Positions 8,043 to 14,760 of a stretch of DNA of 15,815 bases are shown here, one piece after another (the stretch's first letter is position 1; each line of letters opens with the position of its first letter). The DNA is from Rhodospirillales bacterium. Its GTDB lineage: Bacteria > Pseudomonadota > Alphaproteobacteria > UBA828. The DNA lies in the NCBI GenBank assembly GCA_026712885.1, contig JAPOPO010000369.1:1-15815 (forward strand). The letters are read 5' to 3'. The notes beneath the pieces were generated by a model. That model was given only the letters and a program-made list of their open reading frames with translations, ran no database searches and was not told the origin of the DNA. A program made the position numbers and the translations under genes.

Positions 8043-8063
8043 GTGCAATACTTAGAATTGCAC
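8043..8063. promoter_or_regulatory. perfect dyad abutting the nfuA -10 box, candidate operator
   Basis: GTGCAAT-N7-ATTGCAC is a perfect 7-bp inverted repeat that ends one base before the TATAAT at 8064-8069, so it fills the -35 to -10 spacer of the likely nfuA promoter. TGCAAT also occurs at 7988-7993 as part of the direct repeat TGCAATAC. A protein bound here would block RNA polymerase. The half-site TGCAA recalls alphaproteobacterial Fur/Mur-type sites, but the spacing is longer than I recall for those, so the regulator is not assigned. Confidence 0.45.
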
Positions 8064-8069
8064 TATAAT
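8064..8069 (+). promoter_or_regulatory. -10 box (TATAAT) of the likely nfuA promoter
   Basis: A perfect TATAAT in the only clearly AT-rich spacer of the window, about 84 bases before the nfuA ATG. The matching -35 position (around 8041-8046, CTGTGC) is poor, as expected for a promoter needing an activator or one regulated by the overlapping dyad. A second dyad (GAATT-N7-AATTC, 8055-8071) also spans this box. Confidence 0.5.
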
Positions 8070-8094
8070 TCAATAGTATAACCAATGGACTTGA

Positions 8095-8117
8095 CGTTAT
8101 CCGCACTCTGGATAACG
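8095..8117. promoter_or_regulatory. second perfect dyad in the nfuA leader
   Basis: CGTTATCC-N7-GGATAACG is a perfect 8-bp inverted repeat, 35 bases before the nfuA ATG and downstream of the TATAAT box. It begins within TTGACG (8091-8096), which resembles a -35 but has no good -10 at the proper distance. It can be a repressor site or, in the transcript, a leader hairpin. A third small palindrome, GCCCAT-T-ATGGGC (8125-8137), lies just before the ribosome binding site. Confidence 0.45.
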
Positions 8118-8152
8118 GTTAGGCGCCCATTATGGGCAGGGTTGGGAGAAGC

Positions 8153-8710
8153 ATGTTCATTCAGACCGAGCGGACCCCGAACCCGGCGACATTGAAATTT
8201 CTGCCCGGAGAGGCAGTGATGTCGACTGGGACTGCGGACTTCCGCGATGTTGAATCGGCGGAGCGTTCGCCGCTTGCGCGGCGGCTGTTTCAGGTCGAGG
8301 GAATCACCGGGGTCTTCTTCGGTGGCGACTTCGTGTCTGTCTCCAAGTCCGATGATGCCGACTGGCAATTGCTGAAACCCGTGATTCTCGGCTTGATCAT
8401 GGAGCACTTCGTGGCGGGCCATCCGCTCCTTCTCGACGATGCCGCGCAGACGGCAGAGGAGATTGCGGACGACGGCGCCGATGCGGAGATCGTCGCCCAG
8501 ATCAAGGAGCTGCTCGATACGCGGGTGCGGCCGGCCGTTGCTCAGGACGGCGGGGACATCACGTATCAGGGGTTTCAAAACGGCATCGTGATGCTTCAGC
8601 TCCAGGGATCGTGTCAGGGCTGCCCAAGCTCGACCATGACCCTGAAGATGGGCATCGAGAACATGCTGAAACACTACATCCCGGAAGTCGTGGAGGTGCG
8701 CGCCGTCTAG
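8153..8710 (+). CDS. nfuA: Nfu-type Fe-S cluster carrier protein
   Basis: This protein carries assembled iron-sulfur clusters to target apoproteins in the cytoplasm. The 185-residue product has the two expected domains. The N-terminal Nfu_N domain (about 1-90) begins MFIQTERTPNPATLKFLPG and contains GVFFGGDFVSVSK. The C-terminal NifU domain (about 110-180) contains RPAVAQDGGDI and the cluster-binding CxxC as C154-Q-G-C157 in LQGSCQGCPSSTMTLKMGIE. I prefer ATG 8153 to the in-frame ATG at 8132: MFIQTE is the standard start and GGGAG lies four bases upstream. The gene has its own AT-rich upstream region with several dyads, so it is probably regulated separately from the stress-protein gene, plausibly by iron or Fe-S status (inference). 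A 7-bp hairpin follows the stop. Confidence 0.95.
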   Translation: MFIQTERTPNPATLKFLPGEAVMSTGTADFRDVESAERSPLARRLFQVEGITGVFFGGDFVSVSKSDDADWQLLKPVILGLIMEHFVAGHPLLLDDAAQTAEEIADDGADAEIVAQIKELLDTRVRPAVAQDGGDITYQGFQNGIVMLQLQGSCQGCPSSTMTLKMGIENMLKHYIPEVVEVRAV

Positions 8711-8724
8711 TACGGCTCGTGCGT

Positions 8725-8741
8725 CCCCGGCGAAGCCGGGG
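8725..8741 (+). terminator. hairpin after nfuA, possible terminator or dispersed repeat
   Basis: CCCCGGC-GAA-GCCGGGG is a perfect 7-bp stem with a 3-base loop, 14 bases after the nfuA stop. No T-run follows directly; TTTT appears only at 8757-8760. Stems of the form CCCCGGCGAAGCCGGGG are widespread between genes in many alphaproteobacteria, so this may be a dispersed repeat copy. Confidence 0.45.
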
Positions 8742-8780
8742 GAGGGAGATAAGGCGTTTTGTCGAGTGCCGAGGGGCGGG

Positions 8781-8838
8781 CCCCCGCGCGTGCGCGCAGG
8801 GGGGGTGTCCCGCGCTCCGGGTGGCGTGAGCTTGCCAC
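8781..8838 (+). other. two further GC-rich hairpins before the glucosaminidase gene
   Basis: The first stem pairs CCCCC with GGGGG and GCGC with GCGC, with a single A bulge, across 8781-8803. The second pairs GTGGC (8821-8825) with GCCAC (8834-8838). With the hairpin at 8725-8741, the 141-base spacer holds three stems in a row. This argues that the spacer is structured RNA or repeat remnant and not the N-terminus of the following protein, although that frame is open back to a TTG at 8759. Confidence 0.4.
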
Positions 8839-8851
8839 GTCATCCGCGAAG

Positions 8852-10198
8852 ATGGCGAAGGGTCCGAGGGGCGTCCCCCGGTCAGCGCTCGGCGCGCTGG
8901 GGGTCGCGGCGCTCGCCGCCCTGGGCATGTCCGCGGCCGGGATCGATCTCGTTCATCCGGCTGCCGCCCGCAACGCCTCGCCGCTAAGCTTTCTCGCCAT
9001 AGGACCAGGGCCGATTGCGAACGCCGGGGCGAACGAGGCCACACGCACGTTTGTCACGTCGGCCGCGTCGTGGCGCGAGACGCTGGTCATCTCTCTCTCA
9101 GATGTAGCGTCTCCGGACGGTGGTCGGCCGACAGCGGCGAGCCGCCCTGTCGCGCGGTCTCCTGTTCCTCCTGGCGATCCGCATGAGGTCGCATGGCGTG
9201 AGGCGGCGGTGTTGCCGGATCGACTCTTAGTCATCACCCCCCGCTACGCGCCCGTGATTGTGCCGTCAGCGAAGTCGACCCCGGCGGAAGTGGAGCCGCC
9301 GGCGCCGGTCGCGAAGCCGCCCGTCGTAGCGCGTGTCGGACCGTCAGACTCGGTCCCGCGGGTTGCAGAGAGGCCCCGGCTGGCGGGCACATCGGCTGCC
9401 GCGGTGATCGCTCGCTTCGATTCCGTTGGTTACGATCTCGCCCAGGTGCGGGCGGCGGCCGGGCCGGTGCCGCGCCTCTATCTCGAGGAGCTCCCGCGCG
9501 ACCTTCCAGATATTTCGTCCGTGGCTGCCAGGAAGCGGCTCTTCGTCCAGGCAGTCCTCCCGATGATTCTCCGGATCAACGAGGAGATTGCCACCGCCCG
9601 TTGGCGGGTCGAGCGACTGGAAGACAGGGTGATGTGGGACGGCGCGATCACACCGACCGACCGGGCGTGGCTCGCCGCCACCGCCGAGCTCTACGGTGCG
9701 GTCCCGTTCGACGTGCCGGATCTGCTGAGCCGGATGGATATCGTGCCGCCCTCGCTGGCGCTGGCACAGGCGGCCGAGGAATCAGGGTGGGGCACCTCCC
9801 GCTTCGTCCGCGAAGGCAACGCGCTGTTCGGTCAGTACACCTACAATTCCAAGCCGGGCATGGTGCCTGCACTGCGCAATGAAGACAGTCGACATCGCGT
9901 TCGCAGCCACGACAATCTGCTCGCGGCGGTACGGTCCTACGTGCACAACCTCAACAGCCATTGGGCCTATGAGGACTTCCGCAGCCGGCGGGCTGCGCTG
10001 CGCAAGGCCGGCAAGACCGTCGACGGCTACGTTCTGGCCGGCGAGCTGGGGAGCTATTCGGAACGCCGCTCGGCCTACGTCGACTCGCTCCGCCGGATCA
10101 TTCGCCAGAACCGGCTGGGCGAATTCGACCGGGCCTGGCTGAACAACCGCCAGTGGACGGCGGTCATTGGCCCGCCAAAGAAGCGACCGCCTATCTGA
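8852..10198 (+). CDS. exported Bax-like glucosaminidase
   Basis: This is probably a peptidoglycan N-acetylglucosaminidase of the Bax/glucosaminidase (GH73-like) type. With ATG 8852 the product is 448 residues: a basic start, a hydrophobic segment at about 12-30 (signal peptide or membrane anchor), a long low-complexity region rich in Ala, Pro, Val and Ser (about 35-185), and a C-terminal domain at about 230-430. The domain contains LALAQAAEESGWGTSRFVREG with the probable catalytic Glu at E310, then NALFGQYTY and RSYVHNLNSHWAYEDFR, all typical of Bax. The family usually needs only about 270 residues, so the long linker, perhaps for reaching across the periplasm, is unusual. The TTG at 8759 would add 31 residues encoded by hairpin DNA and is less likely. 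The gene faces a reverse wall/polysaccharide operon with 17 bases between stops. Confidence 0.85.
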   Translation: MAKGPRGVPRSALGALGVAALAALGMSAAGIDLVHPAAARNASPLSFLAIGPGPIANAGANEATRTFVTSAASWRETLVISLSDVASPDGGRPTAASRPVARSPVPPGDPHEVAWREAAVLPDRLLVITPRYAPVIVPSAKSTPAEVEPPAPVAKPPVVARVGPSDSVPRVAERPRLAGTSAAAVIARFDSVGYDLAQVRAAAGPVPRLYLEELPRDLPDISSVAARKRLFVQAVLPMILRINEEIATARWRVERLEDRVMWDGAITPTDRAWLAATAELYGAVPFDVPDLLSRMDIVPPSLALAQAAEESGWGTSRFVREGNALFGQYTYNSKPGMVPALRNEDSRHRVRSHDNLLAAVRSYVHNLNSHWAYEDFRSRRAALRKAGKTVDGYVLAGELGSYSERRSAYVDSLRRIIRQNRLGEFDRAWLNNRQWTAVIGPPKKRPPI

Positions 10199-10215
10199 TC
10201 GACGCAGGCCGCGCG

Positions 10216-11253
10216 TCAGGGTGCGACGAACTGAAGTCCGAACCAGCGCCACCGTTTCTCTTCGGCGGGAGCGGTGCAGTTGACCCTGGCCCGACCGGGC
10301 GGGAAAGGCTGGTCGAAGCTTAGCTGTACGCGGCCGCTCTCCTGGTGCTCGATAGTGGCGGTGACGCCACCCGAGGCAAAGCAGGCGAGAGAGTTGCGGT
10401 TCGGCAGCGGCGGCTCGATCGTGAAGCCAACCGTCGGCGGATTATCCGCCATAATCTGCTCCGCCGGCGTCACGTCGCGTGCGCCGAGCGGCAGGGTGTC
10501 GGCGATCAGTCTGAAGCGGTCGGCAGCGCCGTAGTTCTGGTTGAGCGCAAAGCGCGGCAGGTTCAAGCGATCCGTGTGCGCCGCGACGACGCCGGAGTGC
10601 TGGCCAAAGGCCGCGGTGAAACCGAACTCCGTGACGAGCGATCTCAGGGCGTTGTTCCACTCGCCGTAGGGATAGGCAAAGAGAGCGGCATCGACGCCGA
10701 GCTCCTCCTGGAGTCGCTGACGCGCCCGAGCCAGGTCATCTCGATTCGTTGCATCGTCGCCTTGCCACATTTTGCCGTGTGCGGCGCTGTGGTTACCGAT
10801 GGTCACGCCAGCCGCGATCAGGCTGCGGAGCTCGTCCCAGCTCATGATGCCCGCGTGGCCCTGGTCGACCGGGTCGGTGGAGACGAACACGGTGAAGGGG
10901 AAGCCGGCTTCCTCCAGACGAGGCCACGCTTCCACGAAGGTCGAGCGGGTCGCATCGTCGACGGTGATGCCGATGGCGCGATCCGGGAGCGGCCGGCCGG
11001 CGTCGAGTGCGGCGAGGATTTCGGGAATCGGCAGCACTGTGTAGCCGCCGCTCGAGAGGTGCTCGATGTGCGCCTCGAACTGGTCGATCGTCACGCTCGT
11101 CGACGGGTAGGAGTCCTCGCCGAAGCGGTGGTACTGCAGGATCACCGCAGAGTCGGCGGCGATGGCGGCGGCGCTGCCGGTGGCGATCGTTGCGGCCATG
11201 GCGAAGGCGATGCACACGGCGCGGCTGGCGCGCAGGAGCCGGTGTCGAGTCAT
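10216..11253 (-). CDS. exported polysaccharide deacetylase (NodB domain)
   Basis: A carbohydrate esterase family 4-type protein that should remove acetyl groups from an amino-sugar polymer outside the cytoplasm; the substrate cannot be told. The 345-residue product has a signal peptide (about 1-33, ending SAAAIAAD) and a NodB domain with the metal and catalytic residues in order: TVDD (D99, D100), the zinc pair NHSAAH (H155, H159), and FAYPYGEW (about 192-199). The first motif lacks the usual Gly after DD (DDAT in place of DDG). A C-terminal domain of about 90 residues, beta-like, contains two cysteines that could form a disulfide in the periplasm. ATG at 11253 overlaps the stop of the upstream dipeptidase gene as ATGA, so the two are translationally coupled. 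A longer upstream frame exists only because it overlaps that gene. Confidence 0.88.
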   Translation of the reverse strand: MTRHRLLRASRAVCIAFAMAATIATGSAAAIAADSAVILQYHRFGEDSYPSTSVTIDQFEAHIEHLSSGGYTVLPIPEILAALDAGRPLPDRAIGITVDDATRSTFVEAWPRLEEAGFPFTVFVSTDPVDQGHAGIMSWDELRSLIAAGVTIGNHSAAHGKMWQGDDATNRDDLARARQRLQEELGVDAALFAYPYGEWNNALRSLVTEFGFTAAFGQHSGVVAAHTDRLNLPRFALNQNYGAADRFRLIADTLPLGARDVTPAEQIMADNPPTVGFTIEPPLPNRNSLACFASGGVTATIEHQESGRVQLSFDQPFPPGRARVNCTAPAEEKRWRWFGLQFVAP

Positions 11254-11813
11254 GGGTTCATCAATCCGGTGCCTGCGGCTGAGTCCCAGAGCAGGGGATA
11301 GCGGCGGGGTGTGAACATCTGATAGTGCCACCATTCGTTGAGATAGTGATCCCAGCCGGCCGATGCCATCAAGCCGAGCAACAGCATGCGATTGCGCTGG
11401 GCGGCCGCTGTCGGCGCGGTGCTGCCGTGGAACGCGCGCTGCGTCAGATCGTCGAAGCCGGTGCCCATGTCGAGCGGCAGCCCGGTCTCCCGGTCCGCGA
11501 GGCTCAGATCCACCGCGACGCCTCGCGAGTGCGGCGAGCCGCGCCGCGGGTCCGCGAGGAAGGTGGGGTCCGGGCATTGCTGCCAGAGCGCCCATTGTGC
11601 CTCGACCGGACGGTAGCCGTCGAAGATGATCAATTTCAGCCTTTGGGAACCGGCGAGGTCGATGGCGCGGTCGAGGAGTGCCGCGGCATCGCGGTGGAGG
11701 TAGCAGGCCGCTCGGCCATAGATTTGGCGGCCGGTCACGTTGTCGTCCGTCGCGTAGGCGAGCGCCAGCGATACATCGAAGCGCGGCGGAGCGATCTCGA
11801 CCAGATCGGTCAT
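11250..11813 (-). CDS. VanX/DdpX-type D-Ala-D-Ala dipeptidase
   Basis: A zinc dipeptidase of the VanX (M15D) family that splits D-alanyl-D-alanine. The 187-residue product carries all active-site elements: FDGYRP with R68, the zinc motif SPHSRGVAVD (H95, D102) and EWWHYQ (catalytic E160, zinc ligand H163). No signal peptide is seen, so it should act in the cytoplasm, where in non-resistant Gram-negative bacteria such enzymes recycle D-Ala-D-Ala as nutrient or trim precursors. ATG 11813 (MTDLVEIAPPRF) suits the family; the frame is open a further 37 codons upstream but the added peptide is not family-like. The ATGA overlap with the deacetylase gene indicates one operon. No vanH, vanA or vanRS-like genes are nearby, so glycopeptide resistance is not implied. 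Confidence 0.9.
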   Translation of the reverse strand: MTDLVEIAPPRFDVSLALAYATDDNVTGRQIYGRAACYLHRDAAALLDRAIDLAGSQRLKLIIFDGYRPVEAQWALWQQCPDPTFLADPRRGSPHSRGVAVDLSLADRETGLPLDMGTGFDDLTQRAFHGSTAPTAAAQRNRMLLLGLMASAGWDHYLNEWWHYQMFTPRRYPLLWDSAAGTGLMNP

Positions 11814-11945
11814 GGGACCCGAGATGTCGCGGATGCGGGCGAGCGCAACAACATTAGCACCGGTTCGCCTGGCGTTGCATGGTTGCGGCCACGGCCGGGC
11901 GGGTGTTAGAGCCGCCGCGGGCAAAGCTATTGCGGCGATCGGCGC
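11814..11945. other. divergent spacer between the dipeptidase operon and tsaB
   Basis: This 132-base spacer must hold promoters for both directions. For tsaB the best guess is TTGCGG (11883-11888) and TTAGAG (11906-11911) with 17 bases between, a weak match. For the reverse operon TAATGT-like bases within CTAATGTTG are the only AT-rich candidate. No long inverted repeat is seen. Confidence 0.25.
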
Positions 11946-12668
11946 ATGGCCTCGAACGGGTTGACGCTACTGGGGTTCGACACGGCGACGACGGCCTGCT
12001 CCGCCGCGCTGTGGGCCGGCGGGAAGGTGACGGCCTGCCGGCGCATCGAGGGGAGCGGCCGGCACGCGGAAACCCTCGTGCCCATGCTCCGGGAGGTCGC
12101 GGCCGAAGGGGGCATCCCGTTCGCCGCGGTGGACCGGTTCGCCGTCACCGTCGGCCCCGGCTCGTTCACCGGAATTCGGATTGGCCTGGCAACGGCACGC
12201 GGTCTCGCGCTCGCGCTCAAGCGACCCCTGATCGGGCTCTCCACGCTGGAAGTTCTGGCCGCCGGCGTTCCTGCAGCCGAGCGCGACGGGCCGGTTCTGG
12301 CTGCGCTCGACGCCGGGCGCGGGCGTCTCTACGCCCAGCTCTTTGACCGCTCGCTCAGCGTGCTCAGCGAACCACAAGCTCTCGTCGCGGAGGCGTTGCC
12401 GGACCTGGTAGAGGTGGTGGCAAACCGCGGCCCCCTCTCCGTGGTGGGCACGGGGCAGGCAGTCGCGCTTGCGGCGCTATCTCCTGGAATCGATGCGCGC
12501 CCGGCGAGTGGCTCTCCCACGCCCGATGCCCGCGTGCTCGTGCGCCGTGCCGCCGCCCGCGCCGAAACCGGAGCCGACGAAGGCACCGCCGTGCGACCGC
12601 TCTATCTGCGGGAGGCCGGGGCGAAGCTCCGCGCCCGCCCGCTTGCCGGAGGGCCGCCGGATGCCTGA
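11946..12668 (+). CDS. tsaB: tRNA threonylcarbamoyladenosine biosynthesis protein TsaB
   Basis: TsaB is the non-catalytic partner that dimerises with TsaD for the t6A37 modification of ANN-decoding tRNAs. The 240-residue product has the ASKHA-type N-terminus LLGFDTATTACSAALW, the conserved FAVTVGPGSFTGIRIGLATARGLA at about 60-85, LIGLSTLEVLA, and ALDAGRGRLYAQLF. It is the usual length. ATG 11946 (MASNGLTLLGFDTA) fits the family start. The stop lies at 12666-12668, inside the beginning of rimI, so the two genes overlap by eight bases in different frames. The tsaB-rimI order is standard in alphaproteobacteria; here the usual fur neighbour is inverted beyond rimI. Confidence 0.94.
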   Translation: MASNGLTLLGFDTATTACSAALWAGGKVTACRRIEGSGRHAETLVPMLREVAAEGGIPFAAVDRFAVTVGPGSFTGIRIGLATARGLALALKRPLIGLSTLEVLAAGVPAAERDGPVLAALDAGRGRLYAQLFDRSLSVLSEPQALVAEALPDLVEVVANRGPLSVVGTGQAVALAALSPGIDARPASGSPTPDARVLVRRAAARAETGADEGTAVRPLYLREAGAKLRARPLAGGPPDA

Positions 12669-13194
12669 GCGGCCTTGCGCCACAGCGGCGCCGATCGAAG
12701 CGATTTGTCCGGACGATCTGCCGGCGGTTGCCGCCCTCCATGCACACTGCTTCGACGAGCCGTGGCAGCCGGAGCTGATCGGGCGCATCGCCCGGGCGCC
12801 GGGCGGGTTCGGCCTCCTCTGGCGGAACGGGTGTGAGCCGCTGGGCTTCGTCCTGGGCCGCAGCAATGGCGCCCGTGCCGAGGTGCTGTCGCTCGGCGTG
12901 GCGCCGTCGGCGCGCCAGCGCGGTGTTGCCCGTGCGCTGATGAACGCCGCGATCGACGGGGTGAGCCGTCGCGGCCTCCGCACGCTCTATCTCGAGGTCG
13001 CCGAGGACAACGACGCCGCGCTGCGTCTCTACCGGGCCCTGGGCTTCGCCCCGGTCGGGCGCCGGCCCGGCTACTACGCCAGGCCTGAAGCCCGGACCGT
13101 GGACGCGCTCACGTTGCGCCGGGCGATCCTGCCCGCCGCGGTCGGGGAGGTCCGACCCCTCAGGCGGGCCGAGGGGCCCAGAATCGTTTCCTGA
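12661..13194 (+). CDS. rimI: ribosomal-protein-alanine N-acetyltransferase RimI
   Basis: A GNAT-family N-terminal acetyltransferase acting on ribosomal protein S18 or related targets. The 177-residue product shows the acetyl-CoA loop in VLSLGVAPSARQRGVARALM (R85-Q-R-G-V-A90), and the RimI signature LYLEVAEDNDAALRLYRALGF at about 109-129, followed by RRPGYYARP with a conserved Tyr pair. The chosen ATG 12661 overlaps the tsaB stop by eight bases, a typical coupled arrangement; the frame is open further upstream only within tsaB. The tail after VDALTLRRAIL (about 22 residues, basic) is longer than in typical RimI. Its last 35 bases overlap the 3' end of the reverse acyltransferase gene, so mRNAs of the two genes are complementary there. 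Confidence 0.9.
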   Translation: MPERPCATAAPIEAICPDDLPAVAALHAHCFDEPWQPELIGRIARAPGGFGLLWRNGCEPLGFVLGRSNGARAEVLSLGVAPSARQRGVARALMNAAIDGVSRRGLRTLYLEVAEDNDAALRLYRALGFAPVGRRPGYYARPEARTVDALTLRRAILPAAVGEVRPLRRAEGPRIVS

Positions 13195-13969
13195 TCGGCG
13201 GGGTCAGCTTGCCGCTGATCGCGCGGGAGACCCCGTCTGCGATTGCGGCCTGGCAGGCTTCGGCCATCTCCTTGCGGGAGCCGAACTGCTCGATGGTCAC
13301 GGGCTGGTGAAACTGAATGGCGATCGTGGCATTGCCAAGACCGGCCACGTTCCAGAGATGGCTGGCGAGCTCCATGTCGCCGTACCAGGCGTAGAACGGC
13401 CTGTAGGGCCGCCCCATGGGGATCCCGTTCAGCCGCGTATAGGCGATCGAGACCGGCTGGACCACGAGCGGCTTGCCCCTGACCGGCTTCTCGGCGATGC
13501 CGAAGAAGGCGCTCTTGAACGGGAGCACCCTGTTGCCGTCGTTGCTGGTGCCTTCCGGAAACAGGATCAGGTTGTCGCCGGACTCGAGCCGGGCGGCCAT
13601 GTTGTCGCGGTGATGGGCGGTCCGCGACGCGCGGCGCTCGACGAACACGGTCCGCTGCAGGATGGCGAGAAAGCCGAACAGGGGCCAGCTGCGCACCTCC
13701 GCCTTGGCGACGAAGCTCCCCGGCACCACGGCGCCAAGGGCGCTGATATCGAGGTAGGACGTGTGATTGCAGACGAAGAGCGTGGGCACGGTTCGAGACA
13801 CCGTGCCGTACCGCTCGATCCTGAATCCCAAGATCCGGCACACGCCCTGGTGCCAGACCATGGGCAGACGCTTCGAGAGCGGCGCCCGGATCGCCATGAG
13901 CACCAGTTGAAGCGGGATCAGGCAGATGGTCCAGCCGAAGAAGCGGAGGAGGACCGCGAAGGCGATCAT
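13160..13969 (-). CDS. olsA: 1-acyl-glycerol-3-phosphate / lyso-ornithine-lipid acyltransferase (PlsC/OlsA-like)
   Basis: A membrane-bound acyltransferase of the PlsC superfamily. The 269-residue product has N-terminal hydrophobic segments (about 3-28) and all four blocks: NHTSYLD (H69, D74), FVERR (109-113), FPEGTSND (137-144) and VVQPVSIAYT (169-178). By family it transfers a fatty acyl group from acyl-ACP to lysophosphatidic acid or, as OlsA, to lyso-ornithine lipid. Its start overlaps the stop of olsB as ATGA (13966-13969), which favours OlsA as its main role; this is context-based, and dual activity is possible. ATG 13969 starts the first membrane segment; the 24 extra residues upstream lie in olsB. 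The 3' end overlaps rimI by 35 bases tail to tail. Confidence 0.82.
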   Translation of the reverse strand: MIAFAVLLRFFGWTICLIPLQLVLMAIRAPLSKRLPMVWHQGVCRILGFRIERYGTVSRTVPTLFVCNHTSYLDISALGAVVPGSFVAKAEVRSWPLFGFLAILQRTVFVERRASRTAHHRDNMAARLESGDNLILFPEGTSNDGNRVLPFKSAFFGIAEKPVRGKPLVVQPVSIAYTRLNGIPMGRPYRPFYAWYGDMELASHLWNVAGLGNATIAIQFHQPVTIEQFGSRKEMAEACQAAIADGVSRAISGKLTPPIRKRFWAPRPA

Positions 13970-14745
13970 GTGAGCTTGTCCCTGTAGCGCTGGGTCACGA
14001 GGTCGGTCTTGACGACGATGCTGACATCGACGCTGCCCCATTGCCGGTCGATCACCCCGCCGTCGCCGACGAAGCCGTTGAGCCTGAGATAGCCCTTGAT
14101 CAGCGGCGGCACGGCCCTGAGCGCAGCCCGTCTGTCCAGCTCCTCCTTGGGGATCAGGTCCATGTTCACGTAGTGCTCGTCCCGCGCGCGCGGGCGGAGC
14201 GCCGGCGGCGCAAGGTGGTTGTGATAGAGGTAGGAGAGCGGCTGCGCATGTTCCTGAGGGTCCGTGCCGGGAAAGCTGGCGCAGCCGAACATGATCGGCA
14301 CGTCGTAGTGCAGCACGTAGGCCGCGTTGCCACGCCAGAGCAGGGTCATGGTGGTGCCGTGGCGGTACGCGGCATCGACGCAGGAGCGGCCGAGCTCCAG
14401 AATCTCGCCGGGTTGGGCGACGATCGTATCGATGTCGTACTCCCAGGACGAATAGAAGCCGCCGTGGGCATCCGCCACCGAGCGGCGGAGCAGCCGGTAG
14501 GTGCCCACCACCTTGTCTGCGGCGCCGCGCTCGTGGTCGATCACCATGAGATGATCGCTATAGGCGTCGAAGCGGTCGAAATCGCGCTCGCGCGCCGCCA
14601 TTTCGCTGCTCGGATCGGCCGCCATCTCCTCGTAGAACACGCGGTAGCGCAACGCCTGAACGGCGTCCACGTCTGCGGGTGAGCGCGCCAGGCGGACCTC
14701 AAGGTTCCCGGCGACGATCCCGGCCATGAAATCATCGTCGGTCAT
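13966..14745 (-). CDS. olsB: L-ornithine N-alpha-acyltransferase OlsB (GNAT/hemolysin-type)
   Basis: OlsB makes lyso-ornithine lipid from ornithine and a 3-hydroxyacyl-ACP, the first step of this phosphorus-free membrane lipid. The 259-residue product has the family sequence LEVRLARSPADVDAVQALRYRVFYEEM near the N-terminus, then KVVGTYRLLR, EYDIDTIV, and ILELGRSCVDAAYRHGTTMTLLWRG at about 115-140, followed by the FGCASFPGTDP stretch. These are typical of OlsB. ATG 14745 has GGGAG three to four bases upstream; a second in-frame ATG follows six codons later. It begins 15 bases after the fur stop and its own stop overlaps the acyltransferase start, so fur, olsB and olsA look like one transcript. 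Confidence 0.9.
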   Translation of the reverse strand: MTDDDFMAGIVAGNLEVRLARSPADVDAVQALRYRVFYEEMAADPSSEMAARERDFDRFDAYSDHLMVIDHERGAADKVVGTYRLLRRSVADAHGGFYSSWEYDIDTIVAQPGEILELGRSCVDAAYRHGTTMTLLWRGNAAYVLHYDVPIMFGCASFPGTDPQEHAQPLSYLYHNHLAPPALRPRARDEHYVNMDLIPKEELDRRAALRAVPPLIKGYLRLNGFVGDGGVIDRQWGSVDVSIVVKTDLVTQRYRDKLT

Positions 14746-14760
14746 GGGCTCCCGCTTGCG

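Noticed and set aside
8132..8152. Upstream ATG for nfuA
   Set aside because: MFIQTE at 8153 is the standard start with GGGAG just before it; the upstream ATG lies in a palindrome.
8759..8851. TTG start adding 31 residues to the glucosaminidase
   Set aside because: The extension is encoded by hairpin-rich DNA and would place the hydrophobic export segment about 40 residues in.
10201..10217. GACGC-N7-GCGTC as a bidirectional terminator between convergent genes
   Set aside because: The stem is only 5 bp, has no T-run on either strand and overlaps the deacetylase stop codon.
10345..11301. Forward open frame of 318 codons opposite the deacetylase
   Set aside because: The reverse strand has a full NodB domain with metal ligands and a signal peptide; the forward frame has nothing recognisable.
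11250..11813. Glycopeptide-resistance operon
   Set aside because: Only a VanX-type peptidase is present; no D-lactate ligase, dehydrogenase or two-component genes are nearby.
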